Assembly: GCF_965638725.1 (NCBI RefSeq)
Contig: NC_134955.1
Span: 70,716,732-70,780,731, forward strand
Length of the DNA stretch: 64,000 bases
Direction: 5' to 3'
Source: Aptenodytes patagonicus
Lineage: Eukaryota > Chordata > Aves > Sphenisciformes > Spheniscidae
Shown here piece after piece: positions 39,301-49,057 of the stretch; within the stretch, counting starts at the first letter, position 1, and each line of letters begins with the position of its first letter. Made by a program: the position numbers and the translations under genes. The notes under the pieces were generated by a model. It saw only the letters and a program-made list of their open reading frames with translations. It did no database searches and was not told the origin of the DNA.

Positions 39301-42300
39301 GCTCCCGGTGCGTGGGGTGAAATCCGTTAACAGCCTTATTTAACCAAATGCACTGGGGTTGCTTTGCTACCCCGCCTATCCCGCACCCTCTGGCAATGCA
39401 AACCTGGCCAGGGAGCTGCAGGCTAGCCTGGCATCAGGGCCTTGTAGGAGGCAGAGGGGAGGGAGTGCCAGGGGGAGACGCTTGGTTTGCTGGAGGAGCA
39501 GAGCTCATCAGCTTTGATGCTGACGCCCTGTACGGTAGGCATGCTTGTGTAATGCACGAGGCTCTGTGTTCTGGGAGTTGAACCTGAAGGTAGTCTGAAA
39601 TTGATGACGTTTCTTTTTTTTATTCTGGTTTTTTCTTCCCCTCCCTGCCCCTTTTCTATAAAGATTCTTCCAGTCCTGCCTGCCCAATGAATTGCCACTT
39701 TAGGATAGTTCTCCTCCAGGGAATAAAGGAGGATATTATAAAGAATTAAATGAAACATTTGATTGTTTCTGCCTCCTTTTGAAAATACAGTTGGTTTTCT
39801 TTCCAGTCTTGACTCATTTTTTTTCCAAGGCTTGTAGGTGATGGGTGGTTTTTTTAGTAGATATGTTGAATTTTTGTGTGTTTTGTTTTGTTTCCACAGG
39901 GTGAGGAAATCTACTGTCGGCACATTGTGACCTGTGCAGGACTTTACTCAGACCGCCTGTCTGAGATCAGTGGCTGCAGCCCTGAACCTCGTATTGTACC
40001 CTTCCGTGGAGATTATTTGGTGCTAAAGCCAGAAAAGTGCTATATGGTTAAAGGAAATATTTATCCGGTATGTTTGTCCGGATTTATCCTCTCTTGTTTG
40101 TCTTTCACAGGGTATTCTAAGAACTGCTAAAACTACAGAAATAAGGGCAGTATTACATGGTTATTTCTGTTAGACTGCAGATAGTGATGCACAACACGTG
40201 GATGTAGATTCAGTTGCTTTCTGACAGGACAGCTTGTTTTTGTTAATTCTTGAGGAACAGGTAGAAGTACCATGTGGGAAATTATTGCCAGTAATTTTTT
40301 TTGTTTGTGGGTTTTTTTAATAGGGAAAGAATAAAACATTTAGCGTGATAGCCACACGCCCACAAATGCCTGGCTTCTTTCATTATGTTATAAAATAAAT
40401 CTGTAGGCAGGATTCAGAAGTCAATGAGGGACAACAGTAAATAATGAATTACTTAGACGTAGGGTTTAATCTTGTGTGCTAATACCCAAAGCTCGGATTT
40501 AGATATTTGCTTCTCAACCTCGTCTTTGAATTAGCTTTACTTTATACAGACAAAAAATAGACATGGGAGGAAAAAGACGAGCTTTCTACCATCTAATGTA
40601 GACAAATAGTGTGATGAAGAGGAACAGTTCCAGACAGAAAGTGAAGATAGCAAGCAAGGAGAGAGAATCCCTAGAGCAGCATTTTAGTTAATTCATGCAG
40701 TGTGTTGAAATACCGCCTTTCTGAATATGAAATATTCATATATATTAATAATATGAAAATTCATATATGAAATATTAACTTTGCCTGCTAAACACTGGAG
40801 CAGGTCGCCCTAGGGAAATTGTGGAACCCTGGGCATTGGATGTTTGTCTGACCTCTTCTCACCTGGGAATGATTCAGGATTCTGTCTTGGGATGGGAGAG
40901 AGGAACTGGCTGGGATGGGAGGGTACCTTCCAGCCTTGTTTCATGGCTGCGTGAGGATAGTTTGTACCCTTTGAAATTTTTTGTTATGGCCAAATATGGT
41001 AATAAGGTTAGAAAATTGCACCACTCTTAGTGGTAAGTTACCAGAAATGTAATGTAGTTTGTGGAGTGGTTGCACTAAGCTTTGAAAGTATTAAAAGCAT
41101 ATTTTTACAGGAAAAACAGTGCACTGAATACAGAAAAGGAACGTATCTTGAAGCAATTTTTAGTCGTAACAGTACTGTTTTTTGAGAAATACCCAATACT
41201 TGCTTATTTTCAGACTATAAGACAGTCACCTCTGTAGTCACCTTTTCTAAATAGCTAAAGATCTTGAAGTGCCAGCTCATGAAGAGATGTGCTTATTTAA
41301 TACTTATATCTGCATATAGACAGCTTATTTCTGTTTCAGCCTTCGCACACAATTACACTGTATTCCATTCGCAAACAAAAAAGAAACTGCAGATACTTAC
41401 TATTAGCATTAATCAGGCTTGCTAACTGCATGTTGTTTTGAGCAATACAGGAATGGTGAGGTTTTCCTAATATTTTATAACCTATTTTATTGCAGTATAA
41501 TTACTACTGGTGAATAGCATTAGTGTGTCGTTGGTTTTGTTGTGGGTTGATTTATATCCTGGGAAATCATGTGTACTTTTTTTTCTGTTGTTTGTTTTGC
41601 CTTTACCTAAGATGCAGTCTTACTTCGCCCTGCTCTGTTCTTCAGTGTTTTAAATTAGCTACGTGCTATAACTGCACGATTAACAAACAGAAAAACCAGC
41701 GCAGGAGCCAATTGTATGGTTATATGACTTGAATTTTGTTGTAGTGATTGGAAATAAAATGGCAAATTTACTTCCTTTTTCACTTGTTCGTTTAAAAATA
41801 GTTATTTCCATTTATTGGGAGGACAACTCCTTTACTGTGTTTTAGTTTGTTTTATTCACTCTCTCACACAATAAACTGTAAACGTCTGTACTTTTCTCCT
41901 CACAAATGTTTCCTGGACGAGTTTGTTGACTTGAGTGGTTGCATGGCTGTTTCTCAGGTCTGGTTTGTAACGGCTGTAATAACTGTTGTATCCTGCTTTA
42001 GGTTCCCAACCCTCGCTTCCCTTTTCTGGGATTTCATTTCACACCAAGAATGGATGGCAGTGTTTGGCTTGGTCCTAATGCAGTACTAGCCTTTAAGCGA
42101 GAGGGCTACAAGTTGTTTGACTTCAGCACTGGAGACTTTTTAGATGCTGTAATGTACAGGTAATGTCTTTTTGTCTGCTGAAAGCAGTTATTTAAATGTC
42201 AGCTTGTGACTCCATGGAAGCTAGTTCTTGTCGAAAAGCCTGCTTTTGCCAAGTTTTTGGTGCGTTTAAAGGCAGTTGTGCTGATAAGGGTGGACTTCTC

Positions 42301-44766
42301 CAAGACACTTGACTTCATGTGATCTAATATTTGAATTTTCATGAACTACCAAGGCATGTCTCAGCTGGTCTGAGAACGTGGCTGCTCGTTGGAAGGTACT
42401 GGTGAGCCATGTTGCTACTAGTGGAGGTCTTCCAGGATTGGTTTTGGTCCAATGCAGTGTAATATTTTAATCAACCTAGACAGTGTGATTAAAATACCTG
42501 CAGAGGATGCTCGGAAGAGAGAACACAGAGTGGTCTGAATTGCCATGTTAAACTTTATCAGACCGTCAGTATACATTTAAAAAACGTCCAAGTGCAAGGA
42601 AATACATTAAGGGCCACGAATGCAGGCCAGGAAGCTGTCTTAGAAAGCGTGTCAGAGGAATTAGGAATCATTGCTAAAACTGCAAACATAAATGAACAGA
42701 ATACTTGTAGAAGTCGAGAGAAATCTTGCTTCTCTATGAGGGGCTGGACAGACCATTACCAAGTGCTCAATTTTAGAAATTAGACTTGAAAAAGCATGTG
42801 AAAATATTGGGGAGGATCCAAGGAGAGGCTGAAAAACAGGTCAGGGAACTGGAAAATAGCTTTCTGGCCAACAGCTCAGCTTAATGCAGTTTATTAAAGT
42901 AAAGAGTTGAAAGCATCTTGATCGTTGTCTATAGATTTTTATACTGGAAGACTTGAGGAAAGCAAAGCAAGCAAACAAGATTTGCGAAGACATAGCAAGA
43001 TTCATTGACTGAAAGCTGAGGGTTTTACGAGTGTGACAATCTCTTCAGAATGATTGTGGACAGAAGTCTCAAGCGGCATGTCTGTCTTCCCTCGTGCACG
43101 TGGGTTTTCAGTCTCTTGCCATTTGACTGGACCAGAGAAAAATCCTGGGCATAGGAAGGACTGGAGTTCAGAGTTGATTCTCAAAGAATTTGGACTCGAT
43201 GATCTTAGAGGTCTTTTCCAACCTTAATGATTCTATGATTCTAAGAAAGAATGTGAATGCAATGCTACAGCTCTGTAAACAAGGTGTGTTGAAGCAGGGA
43301 AGGACAAACATGTATTTCTCAAGTAGAAAGCATGATCCGATTACTGATGTTGGGAATGGGAACTTTTGCCATGCAGTTGCATTTGCTACCTTCTTGGACC
43401 ATGTTAGTTTGACACGGCTGCATTTATTACGGAAGATTTGTTCTTACTGCAGGTATTTTTTCTCTCTACAGTGGGTTATGGAAGCTTGTGCTGAGAAACT
43501 TGTCTTATGGACTGAGTGAAATGTACAGAGCGTGTTTCCTTAGCGCACAGGTGAAGCAACTTCAGAAGTTCATCCCTGAGGTCACCGTCAATGATGTACT
43601 CAGGTAAAGAAAACTTCATGTTAGCAACACCCAGTGGCCTGTTAAATCTCTTATTTTTAACAGTAGCAAATGTAGCATTAGCTTACTCCCTTCCTCCACC
43701 AAAATATGCTACCAAAGCATAGAAGCATTTAGATACTTTCTACAGGAAGGCCTTTTATATTGTGTTTGCTTGTGTATAGGCAAGTTTGATGAATATTTGT
43801 GTGACCTTCTACACTCTCCATAGGCTGAAAGTGACAGTTGTGACATATTCATTAAAAAGAAAAAGTCTCTCCATCCTAGTGACACATTCAGTAGCCTGAA
43901 CGTAATCTGAGTTCACAAAGAAAGCAAAACACTAACGAAATTCAGAGTGGAAGCCAGACTGTGAGTTGCTACTGAGTGAATATTGACTTAGTTTAATCAT
44001 CTCAATAAAATTGTATTCAGCTTCTTACTGTGTGGAGAGAGAAACTAATTCAAAGGAGTTTAGAAATGCTAAGGAACTGAAGAGACTTGTGAGGAAAGAT
44101 GAGGCATTTAAGTACATGGAGGTGGGTTTAACTGTCCAAACATTTGCAGGGAGAAAATCCAGAATAAGAAAAGCTCAGGCATGGTAAAAGGGCGTTATCC
44201 AGCTCAGGCAGTATACCGTTGGCATGAAATTCGCGTTTGACAAGGCTTGCTATTTCAAAACAAAGAGTTTCCTTTTCGAAAAGACAGGGCATGTGGGGAG
44301 GAGAGTAACTTCACAACCAGGAAAGATACAGAAGATCCTCTGCTTGGCTACCTGCCCTTGTTTTACGGTAACGACTGCGAGACATCTCCCACTCTGCCTC
44401 ACAAGTGTTAAACTTCCCTGTGCTCCCCCAAAAGCCGGACTGGTCTTTGACTCAACAGTCTGCCTTCCTTACTGTTTCCCTGGGCACCTTCACAAGGTCA
44501 GAGCAGAATTAATTTTCTGACTTCAGAAAACGTTTTCTTTCTAATGGTGAGCTCCTCCTTTATTTTGCAGGGGTCCATCCGGAGTGAGAGCTCAAGCATT
44601 GGACAGTGACGGAAATTTGGTAGATGACTTTGTGTTCGATGGAGGCAGTGGAGATATCGGAAGCAGAATTCTTCATGTCAGAAATGCCCCTTCTCCTGCT
44701 GCTACCTCTTCCCTTGCCATCGCAGAAATGATTGCAGATGAAGTGAAGCGAAGATTTGAATTGTGA
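30255..44766 (+). CDS. L2HGDH: L2HGDH, L-2-hydroxyglutarate dehydrogenase, mitochondrial (complete, ten exons)
   Basis: L2HGDH is an FAD-dependent inner-membrane enzyme that oxidises L-2-hydroxyglutarate to 2-oxoglutarate, a metabolite-repair reaction. Its loss in humans causes L-2-hydroxyglutaric aciduria. Exons are 30255-30334, 30604-30719, 32610-32761, 35305-35436, 37644-37806, 38350-38384, 39900-40067, 42002-42159, 43472-43603 and 44571-44766, totalling 1,332 nt and 443 aa. Mammalian forms have about 463 aa, the difference being mainly in the presequence. All junctions are GT-AG and in frame. Residues 1-29 have no acidic residue and are Arg/Ala-rich, as in import signals. The FAD-binding GAGIVG is at 35-40. 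[15 protein letters not shown] (71-85) and [13 protein letters not shown] near the C-terminus are family signatures of the DAO-like fold. Confidence 0.96.
30380..30405 (+). repeat. (CTC)n trinucleotide run
   Basis: About eight CTC units in the first intron of L2HGDH, within the CpG island. Confidence 0.85.
30604..30719 (+). CDS. L2HGDH: L2HGDH exon 2 (FAD-binding motif)
   Basis: Completes S27 and encodes residues 28-65, [20 protein letters not shown] through VLEKEKEL, plus one base of A66. It contains the dinucleotide-binding GxGxxG at 35-40 and the acidic end of the second strand (LEKE), which usually contacts the ribose. Donor GTATGG at 30720. Confidence 0.96.
30720..32609 (+). other. L2HGDH: L2HGDH intron 2
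   Basis: A 1.9-kb intron with T-rich runs near 32,328-32,350. I see no recognisable repeat or RNA gene in it. Confidence 0.6.
32610..32761 (+). CDS. L2HGDH: L2HGDH exon 3
   Basis: Completes A66 and encodes residues 67-116, starting [17 protein letters not shown] and ending YKQCGK on a codon boundary. The [10 protein letters not shown] segment is among the most conserved in the family and lines the flavin and substrate site. Donor GTATAG. Confidence 0.95.
32762..35304 (+). other. L2HGDH: L2HGDH intron 3
   Basis: A 2.5-kb intron occupied between about 33,230 and 34,230 by an old antisense CR1/L3-like fragment. The rest shows nothing recognisable. Confidence 0.75.
33230..34230 (-). mobile_element. 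Old CR1/L3-like LINE fragment, antisense
   Basis: Plus-strand blocks match the reverse complement of ancient amniote CR1/L3 3' regions. They include CCTATATCCTGTTTCTGGAA, GGCCCCTAGCCCTTGTG, CATTGAATTTCATCTGCC followed by ATTTTGTCAG, CCCTCTGCAGTTCTTTACGG and CATAAACATCTTGGACAGCA. The order of these blocks is colinear over about 1 kb. No open reverse-transcriptase frame remains and the edges are approximate. Its higher divergence makes it older than the 16.3-kb CR1. Confidence 0.72.
35305..35436 (+). CDS. L2HGDH: L2HGDH exon 4
   Basis: Encodes residues 117-160 with both edges on codon boundaries, from [20 protein letters not shown] to [10 protein letters not shown]. Acceptor TTTTTCTGAAG, donor GTAAGG. 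Skipping it would preserve frame. Confidence 0.95.
35437..37643 (+). other. L2HGDH: L2HGDH intron 4
   Basis: A 2.2-kb intron with a TTTA/TTTG run at 36,121-36,149. Nothing else was recognised. Confidence 0.6.
36121..36149 (+). repeat. (TTTA)/(TTTG)n microsatellite
   Basis: TTTTATTTATTTG passes directly into four GTTT units. Confidence 0.85.
37644..37806 (+). CDS. L2HGDH: L2HGDH exon 5
   Basis: Encodes residues 161-214, [19 protein letters not shown] through [10 protein letters not shown], plus one base of G215. SPYTGIVNY is a conserved substrate-side segment. The serine/acidic end is a variable loop. Donor GTAAGG. Confidence 0.95.
37807..38349 (+). other. L2HGDH: L2HGDH intron 5
   Basis: A 543-nt intron with nothing recognisable in it. 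Confidence 0.7.
38350..38384 (+). CDS. L2HGDH: L2HGDH exon 6 (35-nt small exon)
   Basis: Completes G215 and encodes [11 protein letters not shown] (216-226). The exon is only 35 nt and falls outside simple open-frame searches. It is supported by the acceptor TCTATTATAG, the donor GTAAGA, and exact phase fit between its neighbours. The sequence matches the strand that precedes KGEEI in the mammalian protein. Confidence 0.9.
38385..39899 (+). other. L2HGDH: L2HGDH intron 6
   Basis: A 1.5-kb AT-rich intron with a short AAAC run (about 38,943-38,957). I see no interspersed repeat in it. Confidence 0.6.
39900..40067 (+). CDS. L2HGDH: L2HGDH exon 7
   Basis: Encodes residues 227-282 on codon boundaries. 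It contains [19 protein letters not shown] and [18 protein letters not shown] and ends GNIYP. The TCAGLYSD and PFRGDY motifs are typical of the DAO/L2HGDH fold. Donor GTATGT. Confidence 0.96.
40068..42001 (+). other. L2HGDH: L2HGDH intron 7
   Basis: A 1.9-kb AT-rich intron. It holds a self-complementary AT segment at about 40,722-40,778. No interspersed repeat was recognised. Confidence 0.65.
40722..40778 (+). repeat. AT-rich imperfect tandem and palindrome
   Basis: Two copies of an ATATGAAA(T/A)ATTCATATAT-like unit, each nearly its own reverse complement, stand side by side. The segment could extrude as a cruciform. No function can be assigned. Confidence 0.7.
42002..42159 (+). CDS. L2HGDH: L2HGDH exon 8
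   Basis: Encodes residues 283-334, [19 protein letters not shown], then [17 protein letters not shown] and on to LDAVMY, plus two bases of S335. [19 protein letters not shown] is a family signature near the flavin. Donor GTAATG. Confidence 0.96.
42160..43471 (+). other. L2HGDH: L2HGDH intron 8
   Basis: A 1.3-kb intron, largely interspersed-repeat-like from about 42,300 and ending in a sense-oriented CR1 3' end at about 43,246. The acceptor TTTTTTCTCTCTACAG lies about 225 nt downstream of the repeat end. Confidence 0.7.
43185..43246 (+). mobile_element. CR1 LINE 3' end, sense orientation
   Basis: TTGGACTCGATGATCTTAGA, GGTCTTTTCCAACCTTAATG and ATTCTATGATTCT form the canonical CR1 3' terminus with its octamer-type tail. 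The upstream 0.9 kb (from about 42,300) is probably the 5'-truncated body or an adjacent older repeat. I could only match the terminal 60 bases with certainty. Confidence 0.88.
43472..43603 (+). CDS. L2HGDH: L2HGDH exon 9
   Basis: Completes S335 and encodes residues 336-378, [20 protein letters not shown] through [11 protein letters not shown], plus two bases of R379. Donor GTAAAG. Confidence 0.94.
43604..44570 (+). other. L2HGDH: L2HGDH intron 9
   Basis: A 967-nt intron with no recognisable repeat or RNA gene. Confidence 0.7.
44571..44766 (+). CDS. L2HGDH: L2HGDH exon 10 (C-terminus and stop)
   Basis: Completes R379 and encodes residues 380-443, starting [20 protein letters not shown]. It contains [20 protein letters not shown], a hallmark of the enzyme, and ends DEVKRRFEL with TGA at 44764-44766. 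Confidence 0.96.
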
Positions 44767-44966
44767 ATGATTGACGGGTGTAGTGCGGTTTTACCCCTCT
44801 TGTATGTGTAGCAGCTTGTCTGCATTGAATGAACTCTGCAGCCTTTAATGACAAAGATAAAACAGGCAACGTGTTGCTTGCAAGACCAGCGCTGGTATAG
44901 CTGTGCAGTGCAAAACCAGCATTTGAAATGTTTGCCTTTGCCAGCCCACAACTTCTCATCTTCACG

Positions 44967-44972
44967 AATAAA
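44967..44972 (+). terminator. L2HGDH: Probable L2HGDH poly(A) signal AATAAA
   Basis: AATAAA lies 200 nt after the stop codon and is followed by GTGCCTGGT, a modest GT-rich element. It would give a short 3' UTR of about 220 nt. Later weaker variants exist near 45,551. Confidence 0.6.
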
Positions 44973-44989
44973 GGAGTTACGGTGCCTGG

Positions 44990-47900
44990 TAAGACCTGGT
45001 GCGGTACAGCCATCTGCACGAAAGAAGCAAACAGCCCCGTTTGCAGTAAAGGTTCGTTCACCTGAGCAGGACCAGGCTGTGGAGGGGCTGGTGCCAGGCA
45101 CAACGCGAGGGTCTCCCGGGACCGTAGTGGGCCATTAGGTGGAGCAGGAAGAGCCTCTGTGGTGGAGTTGCCCACGGGGACTTCCCCTGCCTCTGATCTA
45201 AACGTTGCCTCCTCCTCGCACTCTGGAGAGGTGGTCGGTCCGCTGAAAAACCACAAGCATGGGGTGGTTGTCTGTGTGCTTTCTCTCTGACTCCATTTAA
45301 ATTGGAGTCTACGGTCCCCTAGCTTACATTGAAGTGATGGAGATAGAAGGATTAGCCCTGCTTACAGGTTCTGCTGATACGGAATTAAGGGCTTTATCAG
45401 AGACTGAAAACAATACTCAGAGCCTTCTACATGAATCTAGAGTATTTCAGAGAAAAATAAGCCTAATGAGGGATTACCAAATCCAAGTCAATTTAGATAT
45501 GCAATTCAGATACACTATCTGATCGCCATCTCTATTTTTGTATAGACCTGAAATTAAAAGGTATTCATAAACAGTCATTTTTTGTTTCACTTAAATCTGG
45601 GAAGTCAGCACTCATCAGAAACTACTTCAGTGGGTTTGGGTTTTTTTTTTTTCCTTTGAATACTGGTAATGCAAAAGGAGCTTATCTTTGTACAGCATGT
45701 TGAGCAATCCAGTGGAAATGGTCTTTGTAAAAGCAAACGTGAAGGGAGGGAAGCTACAGAAACCTGTTGTAATTGAGTCATGCTGCTTCCCTTGGAGCCC
45801 AAAGAGCAGTGAGTCAGGAAGGCTTCCCATTTCCCACATGGCTGACAAGAGGGGAGCTTAGAAAGTGCTGGTTACTCTTCTGAGCTCTTACTGATAGTTG
45901 AAGTTTTATCAAAGGTGCACCTGGAAGAGGATCTGTGTGGAGAAACTGCTTTAAACTATAGAGAGATGTTGAACAAGTTTGGTACTAAGCTAACTGAGTA
46001 TCTTGGTGTGTTCTGCATAATTGTTACAAAAAAGAATTATGTGGCCCCAGGGACAAAGTACTTGAGAATACTTTTAAAGCAGATGTTCACAGGATGTTGG
46101 GTAATACAGATAATTGTGGGTAGTTTGCTACCAGGCAATTTGCCATACTCTTTTTTTTCTTTTTTTTTTTTTTTAAAGTTACTGTCTATTCCTCCGGCAT
46201 GCGTGAGGGAGTATGTTAGCATAGGAGGTCAGGTGTGCTAGCTGATGATTTTACTGTACAGAGCTGAGCCGCTTTTGAGAGAGAAAGGGCTTAACCTGTC
46301 TTTTTTTTTTCTCCCCCCCCCCCCCCCCGGTGACAACTCCTTTACCGGAAAAGTGACTCCCAGATAAGGGCAACCTGAAAATTCAAATAATTATCCCTTC
46401 AAAGAAAAGCTTTGGTCATTATTCGTGGCCACAATAACACTAGACAGAGATTCAGATATTCCAAATGCTAAAATGCCATATGGCTGTGTAAAAGTTGTAT
46501 CTTCACAGTGGAACAATCGTATCTTCACTCCCCGCCAGAAGTGTTGCCTATCAACAGTAAATACTACAAAAGGATTGCAAAAGCCACTTCCTCCCACATG
46601 AGGTGTGGCCCTAACATGTATTAACAGAGTAAAGAACATTAAAATGTAAAGCAGTCATATACTGTGGTGAATCTGAAGTCAGCACATTTAACTGTGCAGC
46701 CTGCTGTGCTTTTTACTCTCAGGAGGCGTTATTTTGGGGTAGAGTTTAACTGAAGCTTTTAAATTACCAATCTTTATGTAGCATTCTGTGAAATATTTAT
46801 ATTTTTTGAGATAGTTACAAACATTTTTTAAATTAATAACTTCAGAGAATTATGACAGTGGGGTTTCATACATAAATCTTGTTGCCCACAAAGTGTGAAA
46901 AGGTATGAATATATTTTCTAAAAGGGTCTAATTCACTTGGATGGCTGAATAACTGTGCCTTTCTCTATTATGATAAAAATGGTGGGGTTTTTGGTTTTGT
47001 TTTTTTTTTAATTGCCGTAAGGTCTGTGTATTTCTCCTGATTTACAGAAAAGTTTCACTGCTATTTGCTAATTCTCATCTGAATTAGGCAGGATATAGCT
47101 CTATATGACAGGAATTACTTTATTTTAGGGGGGGGGGATACATGACCAAACTTGTCTTCCTAAAGTACCTGTATCTTATCTATGCTTGTCACACTTCACG
47201 TTTTTTTTCTCACGCAGGCATGTATGCAGTGGGCAGAACTAGTCTTAAGCCTGATCTGGACCTGTAATGGCATGTGGAATGGTAATTCTTGAAATTCTGA
47301 ATAAATGCATTAGGACAGCTTTGGACAAACACAATCTGTTCCCCCAGAGTGTCCCGTAAGGTCAGTCCTAAACTCTGGGAAGAGTTACGGCGTATTACAT
47401 CTTTTTTTAAAATATTGCAAAGAAATGATATAGTGCCCCGTGTCATGGCTTACTGGGTGGCTGCTCTTGGGGAAAACGAGCTCCTTTAGGGCACTTCATT
47501 GTGTCCGGTCACCACTGCCACACCTTGGAGCAGTTCAGGCTGTCTGGAGAACAGAGGAATGTCGCATCCTGAAGAACGCGGGTGTTGCGGGGCTGCGGAG
47601 GTGGGAATAAAGCGCTAGGTTGAGGGGCTCACCCAAGCTGGAACGCCTGCTTCCAGAGCAGGCATCCTGGCTGTCCGAACTGCAGGTTCGTGGATCTCAC
47701 CGCGGTTTACCCTGAAGTTGCACTCGGGATTACCTTTTTCTTTTTGCTCACAGTTTGGGTTTGACGAACAAGTGTCTTCCTACAGAAATAAATATTTTGT
47801 TGGAAACCTCCCAGGCTGCTCTGATGCGGCAGGAAGGTTAAGAGCACAGAGCAAAAGGAGCTGTCACTGCCTCTGCAAGCGCCTGTCTCCTCCGGGAAAT

Positions 47901-48420
47901 CTGTCATAACAAAGGATCGCACCCTTGCTGGCAGAAAGGCACTTTTTTCTGATTTAATTTATCTACTCCCTTTGTAGACAAGTCTTAAAAGGGGGGCGTT
48001 AGATAAGGCGTGTGATTTGAATACAATGCCATGGGAAGGGAAATGAGGGAAAGTTTGGCTGGAGAGGTTGTTCAGGGGTTGGAGGGAACAGTGACAGCCG
48101 GCGTCTCCAGGGTAGGGAGGAAAACTGCCTCTAGGCAGGGAGAAAACCAGCCTCCAGGTAGGGAGGCTGCTGTTGGCAGGTTACTGAGCGCCACACCGCA
48201 GCTGCTGCTGGCGCCTTCTCCCAGGTTCTGGTTGAGCCTTCCCGCAAGGGTGAGGCTGTTTCCAGTAAGGCGAAAGGAAGAGGGAGGGAAGGAGGGAGCC
48301 AGAGGACCTGCACAGCAGGTGGCAGAAGGGACAGGGTGAACTGCTGTCGGCCTCTGCAGCCCCGCATGCTGGAGAGGCAGATGCCACGGGGAGGGTAGCG
48401 TCCGGCATCGCTGCAACAAG
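44990..48420. other. Intergenic region between L2HGDH and SOS2
   Basis: About 3.4 kb with no recognised gene. It contains several homopolymer tracts: T runs at about 45,641 and 46,149-46,173, a T10-C16 junction at 46,301-46,328, and G9 near 47,130. From about 48,000 the sequence becomes GC-rich as it approaches the SOS2 CpG island. Open frames of up to 184 codons near 44,700-45,260 on the minus strand are antisense to L2HGDH and have no recognisable product. Confidence 0.55.
46301..46328 (+). repeat. Poly(T) joined to poly(C) tract
   Basis: Ten T are followed by CT and then sixteen consecutive C. Length calls in such tracts are error-prone in sequencing. Confidence 0.9.
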
Positions 48421-48597
48421 CGGCTGCCCGGGAGTTCAGGGTCGTAGCGTGGCGCCGCGACTTCGCCCGACTCCGGATAAATTAATTAACCCCCAGCCCG
48501 CGCTGGGTGTGGAGAGGCAGCTCCCCCCTGCGGGGCGGGCGGCGGAAGGGGGGTGTGCGGGCTCTCCGCCCCGCGGTGACCGCCCGGGGGCGGCGCG

Positions 48598-48612
48598 GCC
48601 GGCAGGGGGCGC
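48598..48612 (+). promoter_or_regulatory. CTCF-like motif
   Basis: CCGGCAGGGGGCGCC closely resembles the CTCF core (CCASYAGRKGGCR). The GC-rich setting makes a chance match possible. Confidence 0.45.
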
Positions 48613-48649
48613 CGCGGTAGTGGGCGGGGGAGGGCAGAATGGTGGCGGC

Positions 48650-48661
48650 CGCGCATGCGCG
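48650..48661. promoter_or_regulatory. SOS2: NRF1-type palindromic site
   Basis: CGCGCATGCGCG contains the full NRF1 core GCGCATGCGC. It lies about 310 nt upstream of the SOS2 ATG, in a position usual for NRF1 in CpG promoters. Confidence 0.6.
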
Positions 48662-48970
48662 GGGAGGGCGGCGGCGGTAGCGGGCCGCAGCGAGCGGGGC
48701 CGAGGACGCCTCACCCGCCGCCCCGTCAGCGCACGGCGAGCGGCCCGGAGCCCGGCCCCTCCCGCGCCGGATGTGATGGCCGCCCGGGCGGGGGGGTGAG
48801 GAGCGAGCCAGCGGCGGCCGAGAGCCCAGCGCGGCCCGGCCCTGACGAGCGCCGGCGGCGGCTTCTCCTTCCCCTCAGCGCCCCCTCTTCCCCCCATGCC
48901 CCGGGCGCCGTAGCCGGCGGGGAGCGGCGAGGCGGGCGGCCCCGATGCGGAGGAGCCGCCGGCGGGCGCC

Positions 48971-49057
48971 ATGCAGCCGCCGCCGCAGCCGTACGAGTTC
49001 TTCGGCGAGGAGAACGGCCCGAAATGGCGGGGGCTCTTCGTGCCCGCCCTGCGCAAG
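48971..49057 (+). CDS. SOS2: SOS2 coding exon 1
   Basis: Encodes residues 1-29 and ends on a codon boundary before the donor GTCAGT. The start context GCGCCATGC is only moderate (no G at +4), and several upstream ATGs precede it in the CpG island. Confidence 0.92.
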
